DNA from: Plectrocnemia conspersa
Lineage: Eukaryota; Arthropoda; Insecta; Trichoptera; Polycentropodidae
Reading direction: 5' to 3'
DNA length: 64,000 nucleotides
NCBI GenBank assembly: GCA_009617715.1
Contig: VTFK01000163.1
Span: forward strand, 472,362-536,361
This document shows, piece after piece, positions 13,574 through 23,415 of this stretch (position 1 is its first letter; each line of letters starts with the position of its first letter). The notes under the pieces are model-generated. The model was given only the letters and a program-made list of their open reading frames with translations, was not told the origin of the DNA and ran no database searches. The translations under genes and the position numbers were made by a program.

Positions 13574-14517
13574 CTATTCATCTTTTATTTTATTCTTTTG
13601 CAGTGATTTATATAAATGAGATTTTAGTGTGTAATATTGTTTAGCTCTCGCTGCGGCTGCTTTCAAGGCGTAAAATCCAGTGATGAGTTCTGACAAAATT
13701 AAAAGCCACATCACACTATTCAGTGTCAATTCAACTGGTCTCGGTTCCAAATAAGGATTGCATAGCAAATATGTCTGTAATGGAAATTGGAGCAGTATTG
13801 ACAACATCCAAAAGCCTGCTAATTCCGGTATCTGTAGTACAAAAATACATTTGTATTAATGTGTATTCTATGTTAAGAAAATTATATCGATAAAGCATAT
13901 TTACCCTTTCTGATAAATTACCAAGATAACCCAAATACAGGCGAATACATTCTATAAATAGAATCATTATCATAACAGCAATTGTTAAAAATTTTGTTAG
14001 ACTACCAAGACCACTAAACTGAAACAATATAAATAACAATATCAATTGTTCATAAATGAAGACATGTGAGAAAAGTGGGTAAATCAATAATATTATTAAT
14101 CGAGATTAATTGTAAAAATATTCATTCAGGATCCGTTCTGATATATCAATACACTAAATACACTGGTATATTATAAATAAAGCAGCAATGCAACGTTTTA
14201 TCAATTAATATCACCCAATTTTCCCCACAATATCTTTACAAATGTTTAAAATCAATAGCTACCTTTAGATATAGATATAGAATTGATGAAACTGTCCAAA
14301 ATGGAAAGAAATGTACATTAAAAAATAAAAACATTTGTAGAGGCATACTTGGTGAAGGTTTGTAAGTTCCTGTGAAGTAAATTTATGTTTCATCATTTTA
14401 ATATCACATTGTAGAAGCTTATAAAAAAGTCGAACCAAATTCAAATGGTGGTTCAGGTATAGATAGATCTGGAAAAATGTTTGCAGTAAATTCAGTTACT
14501 GTTTCTCTCCACTCCAT
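13574..14517 (-). CDS. TMEM17: Transmembrane protein 17 (ciliary transition zone)
   Basis: There are four coding exons on the minus strand: 14436-14517, 14263-14369, 13905-14018 and 13574-13831, giving 186 residues (human TMEM17 has 198). TMEM17 belongs to the MKS/B9 complex at the ciliary transition zone, which gates membrane proteins into cilia. The family core ECIRLYLGYLGNLSER-IPELAGFW (residues 86-109) is nearly identical to the vertebrate protein, and PLQMFLFFNVHFFPFW (37-52) matches its first membrane segment. Four hydrophobic segments lie near 39-63, 72-96, 105-125 and 137-160. Exons 2-4 are secure. Exon 1 (MEWRETVTEFTANIFPD...) rests on reading phase and position. Its donor (G|GTTCGA) is weak and the intron is only 66 bases, so the true N-terminus may differ. 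The gene is divergent from mRpL16. Confidence 0.92.
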
Positions 14518-15624
14518 TCTGTTCGTTGTTTTGATGTAATATCACCATAGCAACTCTTCATTATATAACTGTTGCACATTTTGCGTCAAAACTGTATTGG
14601 CCATCATATTTCGATCTATATTTAAATTATTGTAGTTTTAATTTTTAAGCAATATATTTTTCATATCAAGTAGTAGGCAGAATAATATTTCAATAATGAG
14701 GCAAAGTAAAATAAAATTCAAAATTCCGCAGTTGTGTTATAAGCTGGCAATAAATCTACATATAATAAAGAGTAGCTGACAGTTAGCAGTACCAATCAAG
14801 CATGCAACATGCAACACCGTAGTAGCTTAAAATGATCGCTGCTTTTGAGTACCGTAGAGATAAATTCTATTGAAATTCATTATGATTAAGTGTACAAGTT
14901 CTTTAGCAACAAATATTTTCCAATTATTCGTGAGAAAAGTTATGTAACTTTCTTTTGAAATAAACGAAGTAAAATTATCAGTGCAATGTGTGCAGAAGTA
15001 TAATTAAGCAATCAAATTAAATATAGGTGTTTGCGGCAATAATACAAAGCTAAAAACTGCCGGAAATAGTTTATAAAAATTAGTCTCAATGCAAGAACAC
15101 GATTACTGACAGAAAATTACAATAACTAAACCAATTCAAACGAGTAGCATGTTAACTTCCATTTTATATAAAAGGTGAATATTATATATAGCAAGAATGT
15201 CTTAAAGGCATAAAAATAGTCCAGAAATCTGAAATGGCGTTTTGGTAACCGATACCATGTTTTACGGCATCGTGAAATGCTGTGAATGTTAAGAATGGAC
15301 CGGACCATTTTTACCTGAATTTTACAACTTCAAAGTATTTGAGAAAAAACGCTGCTTATTTTTAAACTCAATAAACTTGTTTTATCTGAAATTAAATGTT
15401 TTGTTTTTTGACTAACTTAAAATTAACAATATTGCATTTTTATTTTTATATAAAATATAGAATTATATAGAAGTATAGTATATATATTTTGTATAAAGAG
15501 AGGGGAAAGAATATCTGCCGTTATTTTCACATGGAAGATGGTGTAAAAATGTGACGTAATTTAGACGGGGATACAAAGATTTTGCGATGAAAAGTGACTT
15601 TGGAGGAAGAGGAAAATTGTATGA

Positions 15625-15745
15625 CTAAATAAAAAATAAACACGTGTATACATAAAGCTCTAAAAAATATATTTAATAAAAAATAAAATACCTCTAAATA
15701 AAAAATAAACATGTGTATAAAAAAGCTCTAAAAAATATATTTAGA
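15625..15745. repeat. Tandem duplication, period 69 bases, about 1.8 copies
   Basis: Copy 1 starts at 15625 and copy 2 at 15694. Both read ctaaataaaaaataaacaYG, then tgtata, agctctaaaaaatatattta, with a handful of mismatches and small gaps. Confidence 0.75.
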
Positions 15746-16343
15746 AAAAAAAAGTGTGTTTAACGGGCTTGCTTAAAATTGTAATATATCAGCTTGTTTT
15801 TAAAGGTGCTGGTGTAAAAATTAAAGTTTTAAATTTATTCAATTATATAAACTTCATATTTTTTTAGAATTATTTTTCATATGATTTTTTAAAAATAAAA
15901 CCATTAAATAAGAGAAAACGCAGAATACGATTATGACGATTTTTAGGAGATTTTTTAATCGAAAAGATAATTATTTATACTGAAAAACGATTACATAAAA
16001 ATAATATTTGGATGTCGGCAACAGATTGGAAACGTATGATATAAATTTAGTGGTGTAGATAGATACGTCACTGAATTTGCTTCAAACAAGCTTGGTAAAA
16101 ACTTCACATATTTCTAATTAACATATTTTATAGCTGTATCGCCCCGGGCAATCCTAAACTTTGCCTCCCTCTCCATACAATTATCTAATTAAAAATATGT
16201 AACTTAATGCATTTCTTTAATATGCCAAAACTTCTTTTTGATCCTTCACATATTATATGCATGTAAAAAATGTGAAAAATGGTTTTCAAGTTTGATGAAA
16301 TATGTTAATGGTTATCAGGCATTTAATTTTTTTAGAAGGTGCT

Positions 16344-16400
16344 CGACTCGAACACGTAACACATATTCAGCTTAGCTCTCTTCGTGGATATATATTCGCT
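16344..16400 (-). repeat. SINE-like tRNA-related fragment
   Basis: On the minus strand the sequence runs aagagagctaagctgaatat and on to gtgttcgagtcg. The GTTCGAGTC is a Pol III B-box-like core preceded at tRNA-like spacing by an A-box-like segment. The same arrangement recurs at 63035-63080 (aagagagcaatgctgt... to gttcgagtcc), so the two are probably the same SINE family. No intact tRNA cloverleaf can be folded. Confidence 0.4.
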
Positions 16401-16871
16401 ACACGAACGGTCCCTTCACTGCGGAAATGTCGCCCGCAAGCAAGTGACATCTGGGATAATCCCCCCCCTACACATTCTAGCTACACTACTGAACAAATAT
16501 CAGTCCCGTTATCTTTAAAAATTACACCAATTACAGGAAGGCAGTTTTTTTAAAAAGACAAATGGCTCTTATTTAAAAAAAATTGAAACGGGAGAATCGT
16601 TCATCAAATTGATGTTTCTTTTTTAAATATTTGTGCAGCATATAAGTTACATAATTCCTAAAGTATATTTTGTCATTATTTCAGGGTTGCAACATAAAAT
16701 ACCACGAAGACATGCTCAATAAATATTAATTAATTAGCAATTAATTATATTTATTATAAATATATAAGTTTTTGGTCATAAATAAAATATGTAGTCAATG
16801 GTCGAAAAATTGTGTCTTAAGACTTATAATGGCACAATAGTTGTCATATAGGTTAAGTGACACTCTTCAAG

Positions 16872-17858
16872 ATGCAGAGCATCAAAGCGATATTTAGCAG
16901 TGTTTTCACTAGTAATTAGTTTCTTTTAACATTTAACATTTTTGTTTTATTATACGTATGATGTACTTTTCCATAAATGCAATATACATAACATGATTAA
17001 GTTATATTTTATATATATTTTATTTTAGAAACAAACATTATTAAAAATGCCGTAACTCCATCACGCGGTATCAAATACTTCGCTCCACCGGTCTCTTATG
17101 AAGGTGTTATTTCAATTATTGGAATATTTCAATTGTTTGATTAAAAGTAAATTGATGATTATTCTTTTAGGAATTGAAATGCCGGAACATCCAAAACCTA
17201 GCTATTTTGACCGGGTTCCAATTTTTCCACCTGGCGTAAGACCGCCTAAGATGCAGAAGCGCTTAAAATACATGCGAGGACATGAACCCGTCCATAATAC
17301 ATTAATTCACAAACAATATGGGATAGTAGTACGTACAATCATATGTTAACTGAACGTTATTATTATAATTATTTTTTATATCATGTCAAATGTTTGTAGG
17401 CAAAATCTGGCGGGCGCTTGAAATGGGAACATTTAGATATGATCCGGTTAAGTCTTGTGCGTAAATTGGATTTCAAAAGAATGTTCGTAGTTTGGCGCGT
17501 AGATGCGCCGTGGCAGCCTATAACTAAAAAAGGACAAGGACAACGTATGGGCGGTGGCAAAGGCGCCATCAATCATTACGTTACCCCGATTAAGGCCGAA
17601 AGAGTCATCGTCGAAGTTGCTGGAAAATGTGAATTTATAGAAGTCCGTAAAATTTTGGAAGGCATAGCTTGTAGATTGCCCTTTGCAGCCATAGCGGTGT
17701 CTCAAGAAATGTTAGATTTTCAAGCAAAAACTGAAAAATGGATTGAAGATGAAAATTTGAATGAATATACCATGAAATACATCATTCAAAACAACATGTT
17801 AAATTGTAAGAAATGGTTATCACCAGTCGATCACAAATATTTTGGCAAATATAGATAA
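16872..17858 (+). CDS. mRpL16: Mitochondrial ribosomal protein L16 (uL16m)
   Basis: There are four coding exons: 16872-16911, 17029-17103, 17171-17328 and 17400-17858, with GT-AG junctions and consistent phases, giving 243 residues. This protein is part of the mitochondrial large ribosomal subunit near the peptidyl-transferase centre and the A-site tRNA. The uL16 core is clear: the basic stretch KSGGRLKWEHLDMIRLSLVR, then RMGGGKGAINHYV (the L16 signature, residues 140-152), then IVEVAGK. The N-terminus MQSIKAIFSSVFTKTNIIKN is basic, hydroxylated and lacks acidic residues, which fits a mitochondrial targeting peptide. PSYFDRVPIFPPGVRPPKMQKRLKYMRG is the mitochondrial-type N-terminal extension. 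A polyadenylation signal AATAAA is at 17899-17904. It is a single ordinary housekeeping gene. Confidence 0.97.
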
Positions 17859-18204
17859 ATCTAATGTATAGTCTATTTCATTGTATATTAGTGTTTCAAA
17901 TAAACTTTAAATTAATATGTTATCTTTTATTTATTGCTCTCAATTGCACCATTTAACACATTCACTGCCATGTTGGCCATATATGGCCGGAATGTAAGAT
18001 TCGCGCAGAGCCATGGTGGCCAAGCATGGCTGGCAAAAATTTCACGAAAAGTTACCAGGGGTCGCTGGCCATTTCGATGCTTAGATTTAATTATATATGT
18101 CCATGGCCTCTAGCATATGCAAAACAATATTTTAATTAAAATCTTTGAATTTTTCTGATATATATATAACACAAAGAGTATTGATTGAGTATTGAAATTG
18201 ATGA

Positions 18205-18655
18205 TGGAAAGTTTGTCGAAATGGAATCTCTTGACTCCAGTATAGTTGATTAATGGAAAGCTTTACGAGTCCCATCTACATAATAAGCCCAAAAAATGAT
18301 CTCATCTTTACTTTTATCTGCCCAGGCATATAGTCGAAAAAAAAAAGCTTCAGAGATTTCTCTTGAATTACTTGCTAGGCATGTCGATTCGTTTCAATGC
18401 CATTATTTTAAAAAATATCCATCACCAGCAACATGTGAAGTACATGCTGTTTTCCACAAGCAAAAGATCCAGTAGTATTACTTTTCACTTTCATTGAACT
18501 CAAAAACGATTTTATTTTTTATTTAGCTAATGAGCAGTATTTCCACTTTTTTCACTGCAACATTCACTGTCACTGTCCACATCCTGTAATAATTGATGTC
18601 GACGATTAAAATTTGGCCTGTTAGTAATTTAACTATCCTCACTTGAAAATTCTTT
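18205..18655 (-). pseudogene. Decayed piggyBac-type transposase fragment
   Basis: On the minus strand, an acidic stretch with DVDSDSECCSEKSGN (about 18530-18600), preceded by EFSSEDS near 18640, resembles the Asp/Ser/Glu-rich N-terminus of piggyBac transposases. Further downstream KVKMRSFFGLIM-stop-MGLVKL and NQLYWSQEIPF (18205-18330) match the conserved start of the piggyBac catalytic region (FFGL..MG..K.P....YWS). Stops and frameshifts separate the pieces, and the catalytic aspartates are not identifiable. The repetitive TGGCCATATATGGCC-like sequence at 17960-18090 may be part of the same element. Confidence 0.5.
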
Positions 18656-18660
18656 ATCTG

Positions 18661-21600
18661 ACTGAATGTAGAAATTATTGTTAATACTGTAATATTTCGA
18701 TCTTTTTACAAAGACAATATAAAAATCCCATTGAGGAATTGTGAATTGAGGAATGTACATTTCTATGTCTTTTTGTGTCAGCTTTTCCAGAAACTACTAT
18801 CAACTACATTTGCTTTGGGCAATATACTCAAATAGGTTTATCTCTAATATAGTATATATTTGGCGTTGAACAAGAGTTGAAGAAATTTCATAAATAATTT
18901 ATGATTAATCAATCTAAGATCTCAAATTTGTATATCAATTATTTTCGTTGAATAAAATTAAACATAGAGAATTATATTTATTCTAAATACATATTGTAAG
19001 TACTTTTATCATGCATAGTGACTTGTCGATGCTGGTTCCCACAATTGATGTGACGAACAGATTGGTAAAGATTCGACAGTGTCATGGTGCCCATTGACAG
19101 CGAACACCTATAATTACTATTGTTTTGTTTCCTTGTTGATGGATGATCATTTTGGTCACACACAGTAAATTAACGTGAGTTTTGAGAATAATACCCTTTC
19201 AAACGTGGGCATCTGTGTGTGGTCGCCGCATAAGTACAAATTTTATTTAATCGTATTTTATTAAAAAAATGAGAGTAGTAGATTTGTCAGGTATTATATT
19301 ATAAGTGCAAGAAACATACTAAAAATATATTATGTGGAAGTATTTATAGTTAGCAACCAAATAAACATTATATTGGATCTTATTTAACTAACTCGTAGAT
19401 TGTTTTCAAGTCGGTAAACACACTAATAGTAAAATATTAATTTTCCTCTTTTTATAATCGACGTCCTTTTCTGCATCCGGTTCAATTGAAATTTTTATAT
19501 TGATTATTATAACATTTCTATGAAATAAATACACAAAAAGTTTACAAATAACGTTTATTTTATTTCATTTTCAATATTCATATACATATATATGTATATA
19601 TATATATATGTTTATGACAAATAATGTATTTAAAAATGCAATGACATATTTGGTAACTGCTCTTCGATATATACTATCAGATTGTACAATGTAACTTGCG
19701 ATTGAACATCTCAGTGTAGAGGAACACGCATGTAAAAAATAAAATAAGACATCTGAGATAACACACCAGACATAACAATAACTTTCATACAGTTGCATAC
19801 ACAATCGCATATACACTCATATATAAAAAACAACATTAAAGGCTATAAAAATGGAAGTACACAATATTTGTATTAAAAGGAATGTTTTATTTTTGTGCAA
19901 ATTTACATGCACACACATACAGATCTGATCATCGAGATGTATATAAATATATTCTCTAACACAAACAAATATTAAAACACGATTTATAATGTTGATTTTT
20001 ATAATTCATAAATTATCACTTAACTATGATTGTATTTATACATACACAACAATTTTTCGATTCGTAAAGCTTTAAATAATAAATAAATCGACTGATGATA
20101 TAAACAAAAATAAAACTAATTCAACAAACCTACAACAGTATGACAAAGTAAAGAGGTACTTAACAAATAAATAAAACAATTGGTGGGACACGATTAATTA
20201 AACGAAATTATATCGTAATAATACAATAATCACATTGAATAAAATAGGAAGATTTGAGGTATAAAATTCAATTTGTATCAATAGAGGTTGATTATTGGTA
20301 CAATACAACAGGAAAAGCGGGCATTTGACGTTTGATTTGCATTCATAAGCTCAATATGTATATATACGGGATGATTTTTGACTAGAAAAATCAGCTACTT
20401 TCAAGCGGATGTATTATTTCAATGATATATATTTACTTAGAATTGCGTTATAAATGTACAAAAGTCGGATATTATTTAAAACGAAGCTCCCGAAAGTTGA
20501 ATTGAAATTAAACATATAGTATGAATGTTTTCTACTACTGTTATTTTATAAGTGGATAAGCTGTATTTTAGAATGTATGATTATCAAAATTATCGATGAT
20601 AACTCTAACACGATGGATTGTAATAATTTATTTTATAAAAATATTGTATTTGTTAGCTTTATATTTCATACTGAAATAACAATACAAGATGGTACACTTA
20701 AAAGTAGCTCGTATCATTGAAATATATAACTCGATTAGGCGTATTATTATTTAAAAATATATACACACCCGTACAATACGTAAACGCCAATTTTTAACTG
20801 TGCCACCCTGTATTTAAATTTTTAATATTAAATTAAACGAAGAACATCATTTAGAAAACATTCATCAGTTTCGATTATAAAGCTTAAAGCGAGCCGTACT
20901 TTCGTTTTCCATCAAACCGTATTACAAATACACTTTTACCATCCAGTAAGCGTCATTATCGGAAAATGTATATAAAAACCACTTCAAAGCGCATCATTCA
21001 TTATTTATAAAATAGTGGTATGCTTCTATATTTACGTATAAATATAAATATACAGTATCAAGAGAAACTCAAATGTAATGTAACAAATAAAGCACACTAT
21101 ATCTACTGCACGTCATTTTTGCATAGTGCATTCCCTAGTGATATACATATCGATCGTTATATTAAAAAGGATTCAACATTGTCTTTATCGTTACTCATTT
21201 ACGAACAATCTATTATATTTATATTACAAACAATACAACATTTATATATAAATACACGCAAGCTGACTACTATATGTCGAAATCTCCACAGAGCCACTCC
21301 CGTCTATGAATACAGTCGTTACATTATTTACAAACTTATTTAGTTAAAAAAACTTTCGAATAAATACCCCAACTTTTAAAACACTATTCACTTTCATTTA
21401 TAGTCGTCAGATAAAATAATAAATATTTTCTCTGTATAATACTTTTTAACAGATTATTATATCTATCACACTCGATACAATCTACAGATAGATGGTTTGT
21501 GCTCACAAATATATTATATATTTATTTTATATTTAATATGTACAAAAGTATGAGTTAAAGTTGATATGATAGATGTAAATTTATGGTCATACTTTTAATA

Positions 21601-23073
21601 TAATATTAGGTTACTGTATAAGTTTGTCACTCTTGTGTTATAGTTTTCATTTAAACCAATTATAAATAATACTCTTCAATTGAAAAAAAAGACAAGAAGT
21701 ACTACTTTAAGTTAATAAAAGGTCTATGATGTATGTATTTGTTTAAAGTTGGTCAATGAAGAAATAAGCAGACCATAATTCATTGACATAAATCTGGACG
21801 GTATGGGTTCGGGGGAGGAGGATAGCTTTATTATGTTAGGTTAATAAATTTGCCCTAAATACAATTTAAGATGATTAAAACGAGCTATCTATTAAAATAA
21901 TATATATTGTTTAAAACTTATGTTTAACTTGAAGAAAATATAAATTTTTGTTAGGCGGCATAGCAAGAAAATTTTAGATTTAAAAATAAACTTAATTATT
22001 ATTAAAAGAAAATGACGTGATATATATTACATCATATTTTTCATAATATTTAAAAATATAATACCATGCACTGAGAAATTTATAAATTTTTATAAATAAT
22101 ATGAAGGGAAATAGGTTTCATTTTCCTACAAAAATGTGATAAATTATGTCCAAATTCAGCTCTGTTTTGAACCGTCTCTTTTTCGCTGTAGATCGAAAAC
22201 TGATTTTGAATAAACAATGGTCGAAACTTACCCAGCAACCTAATAATTATGCGTATAAATAAATATTTTTTCAACTATCAATTACCTATAACTGCTTTAT
22301 AATTTCATACAAAATTATACAGCTGCCAATTTTGCAGAAATGTTAACATCTTGTAAATTTAAAAATAAGCTCATACTAATAATGTGTACAAAATCTTCAT
22401 TATTTACAATGTTAAATATATATATATAATATAATAAATTTACAGGTATGTAGCTGCTGCAAAATTGAATGCACGATGATATAAATACTGTACGAACGAA
22501 TGAACGATTCTATATTATCTATATGTACATATATGATATTTGTGCATTGTGAATTAAACACTAAATGAGTTATACACGTAGAGAACAGCTGGCAAACATA
22601 CGAGTATGTCAATTAATTTATAAAACAAATCCGATCATCGGAAATCTATAACACGAAATATTAATTAATTTCTTAAAATGAGTACATATAAATAAAAATA
22701 CACGATCGTAATAATAAAGTATAAATAAGATAATCACTGTTTTATGTAACGTTACACAAATTAAAGCTATGTAGACACGTGCATCGGTTAAATGACTAGA
22801 TTCAAACGAACTGTATTCGTATCTTATTCTTATTAATAATATGTTCAATTTTATTGATCATTGCAATAATCCATTATTGGCGGGTGTTATCGGTTGATGT
22901 GCATGTTTACACCTGTTTATTATGTATTTAGGAAGTATTGTACTATTAAGTTACACAATCTCATCATCAATCATCTTATACATGGGTGACATAAATATTT
23001 ATAAATATTTGATGACTGAAATAATGTACACTGTACATGATATACAAATTTCTCCCTAATGTTACATCATAAC
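18661..23073. other. AT-rich stretch downstream of TMEM132; possible long 3' UTR
   Basis: No gene was found. Microsatellite-like (ta)n tracts occur at about 19583-19612. The predicted frames, the largest being 107 codons at 21020, are low-complexity and unlike any protein I know. Because TMEM132 is transcribed from the right and ends at 23074, an unknown part of this stretch should be its 3' UTR. Several minus-strand AATAAA sites exist, one at about 19556-19561, so the length cannot be fixed. Confidence 0.45.
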
Positions 23074-23415
23074 TTAAGCGTACGATTCACTTAAATTATC
23101 AAACAGGTATTCCAGCTGGTTGACGGTGTAATTTTTGATGTTGGTTATTACGCTGGGTTTCGACAATGCGACGTTACCGTTCAGTATGTTCTCGATGTCC
23201 AACAGACCCACCTCAGATTTGTCCGATTCTACGTTGTTGTTATTGTTATTGTTCGTAAAAGTGTCACTGGTGGGGGCGACGGCTGGTCCATTTGTTATCG
23301 CCAACAGTGTTGTCTTCTTGTTGGGCGTGCTATGGACGCTGGCTATCCCGCTCATCAGGTGTTGATACTTAAACGTTGATAGAATCTGACGGATCTTTGC
23401 AATGATCTCCTCTAC
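23074..23415 (-). CDS. In-frame C-terminal extension of TMEM132 beyond a TGA stop
   Basis: Directly after the canonical TGA (23416-23418) the same frame continues for 113 codons to a TAA at 23074-23076. It begins VEEIIAKIRQILSTFKYQHL, has an Asn run in the middle (residues 55-61) and ends NQLEYLFDNLSESYA. Codon use looks coding, with many C/G third positions (AAC, CTG, ATC, GTC, ACC), unlike the AT-rich flanks. The end repeats the family's C-terminal motif: QIMHYFHNLKESNA in the short form against QLEYLFDNLSESYA here, 7 of 14 identical. It could be reached by UGA readthrough (context AAT GCC TGA GTA). It could also be reached by an alternative phase-0 acceptor after the stop (for example AG|GAGATC at about 23410), although no pyrimidine tract supports that. 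An independent gene is less likely because no acceptor or promoter is evident. Confidence 0.75.
   Translation of the reverse strand, partial: VEEIIAKIRQILSTFKYQHLMSGIASVHSTPNKKTTLLAITNGPAVAPTSDTFTNNNNNNNVESDKSEVGLLDIENILNGNVALSKPSVITNIKNYTVNQLEYLFDNLSESYA

Larger units (their letters stand above)
14518..16871. other. Intergenic region between divergent TMEM17 and mRpL16
   Basis: The region is AT-rich and must hold both promoters, but no clear core element stands out. It contains a 69-base tandem duplication at 15625-15745 and a SINE-like tRNA-related fragment near 16344-16400. A segment at 14780-14850 resembles 42890-42960. Short minus-strand reading frames at 15126-15308 and 15527-15712 are low-complexity and look random. 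Confidence 0.5.

Noticed and set aside
21020..21343. 107-codon plus-strand ORF
   Set aside because: It is low-complexity, rich in Ile/Tyr/Leu from AT-rich DNA, and resembles no protein family.
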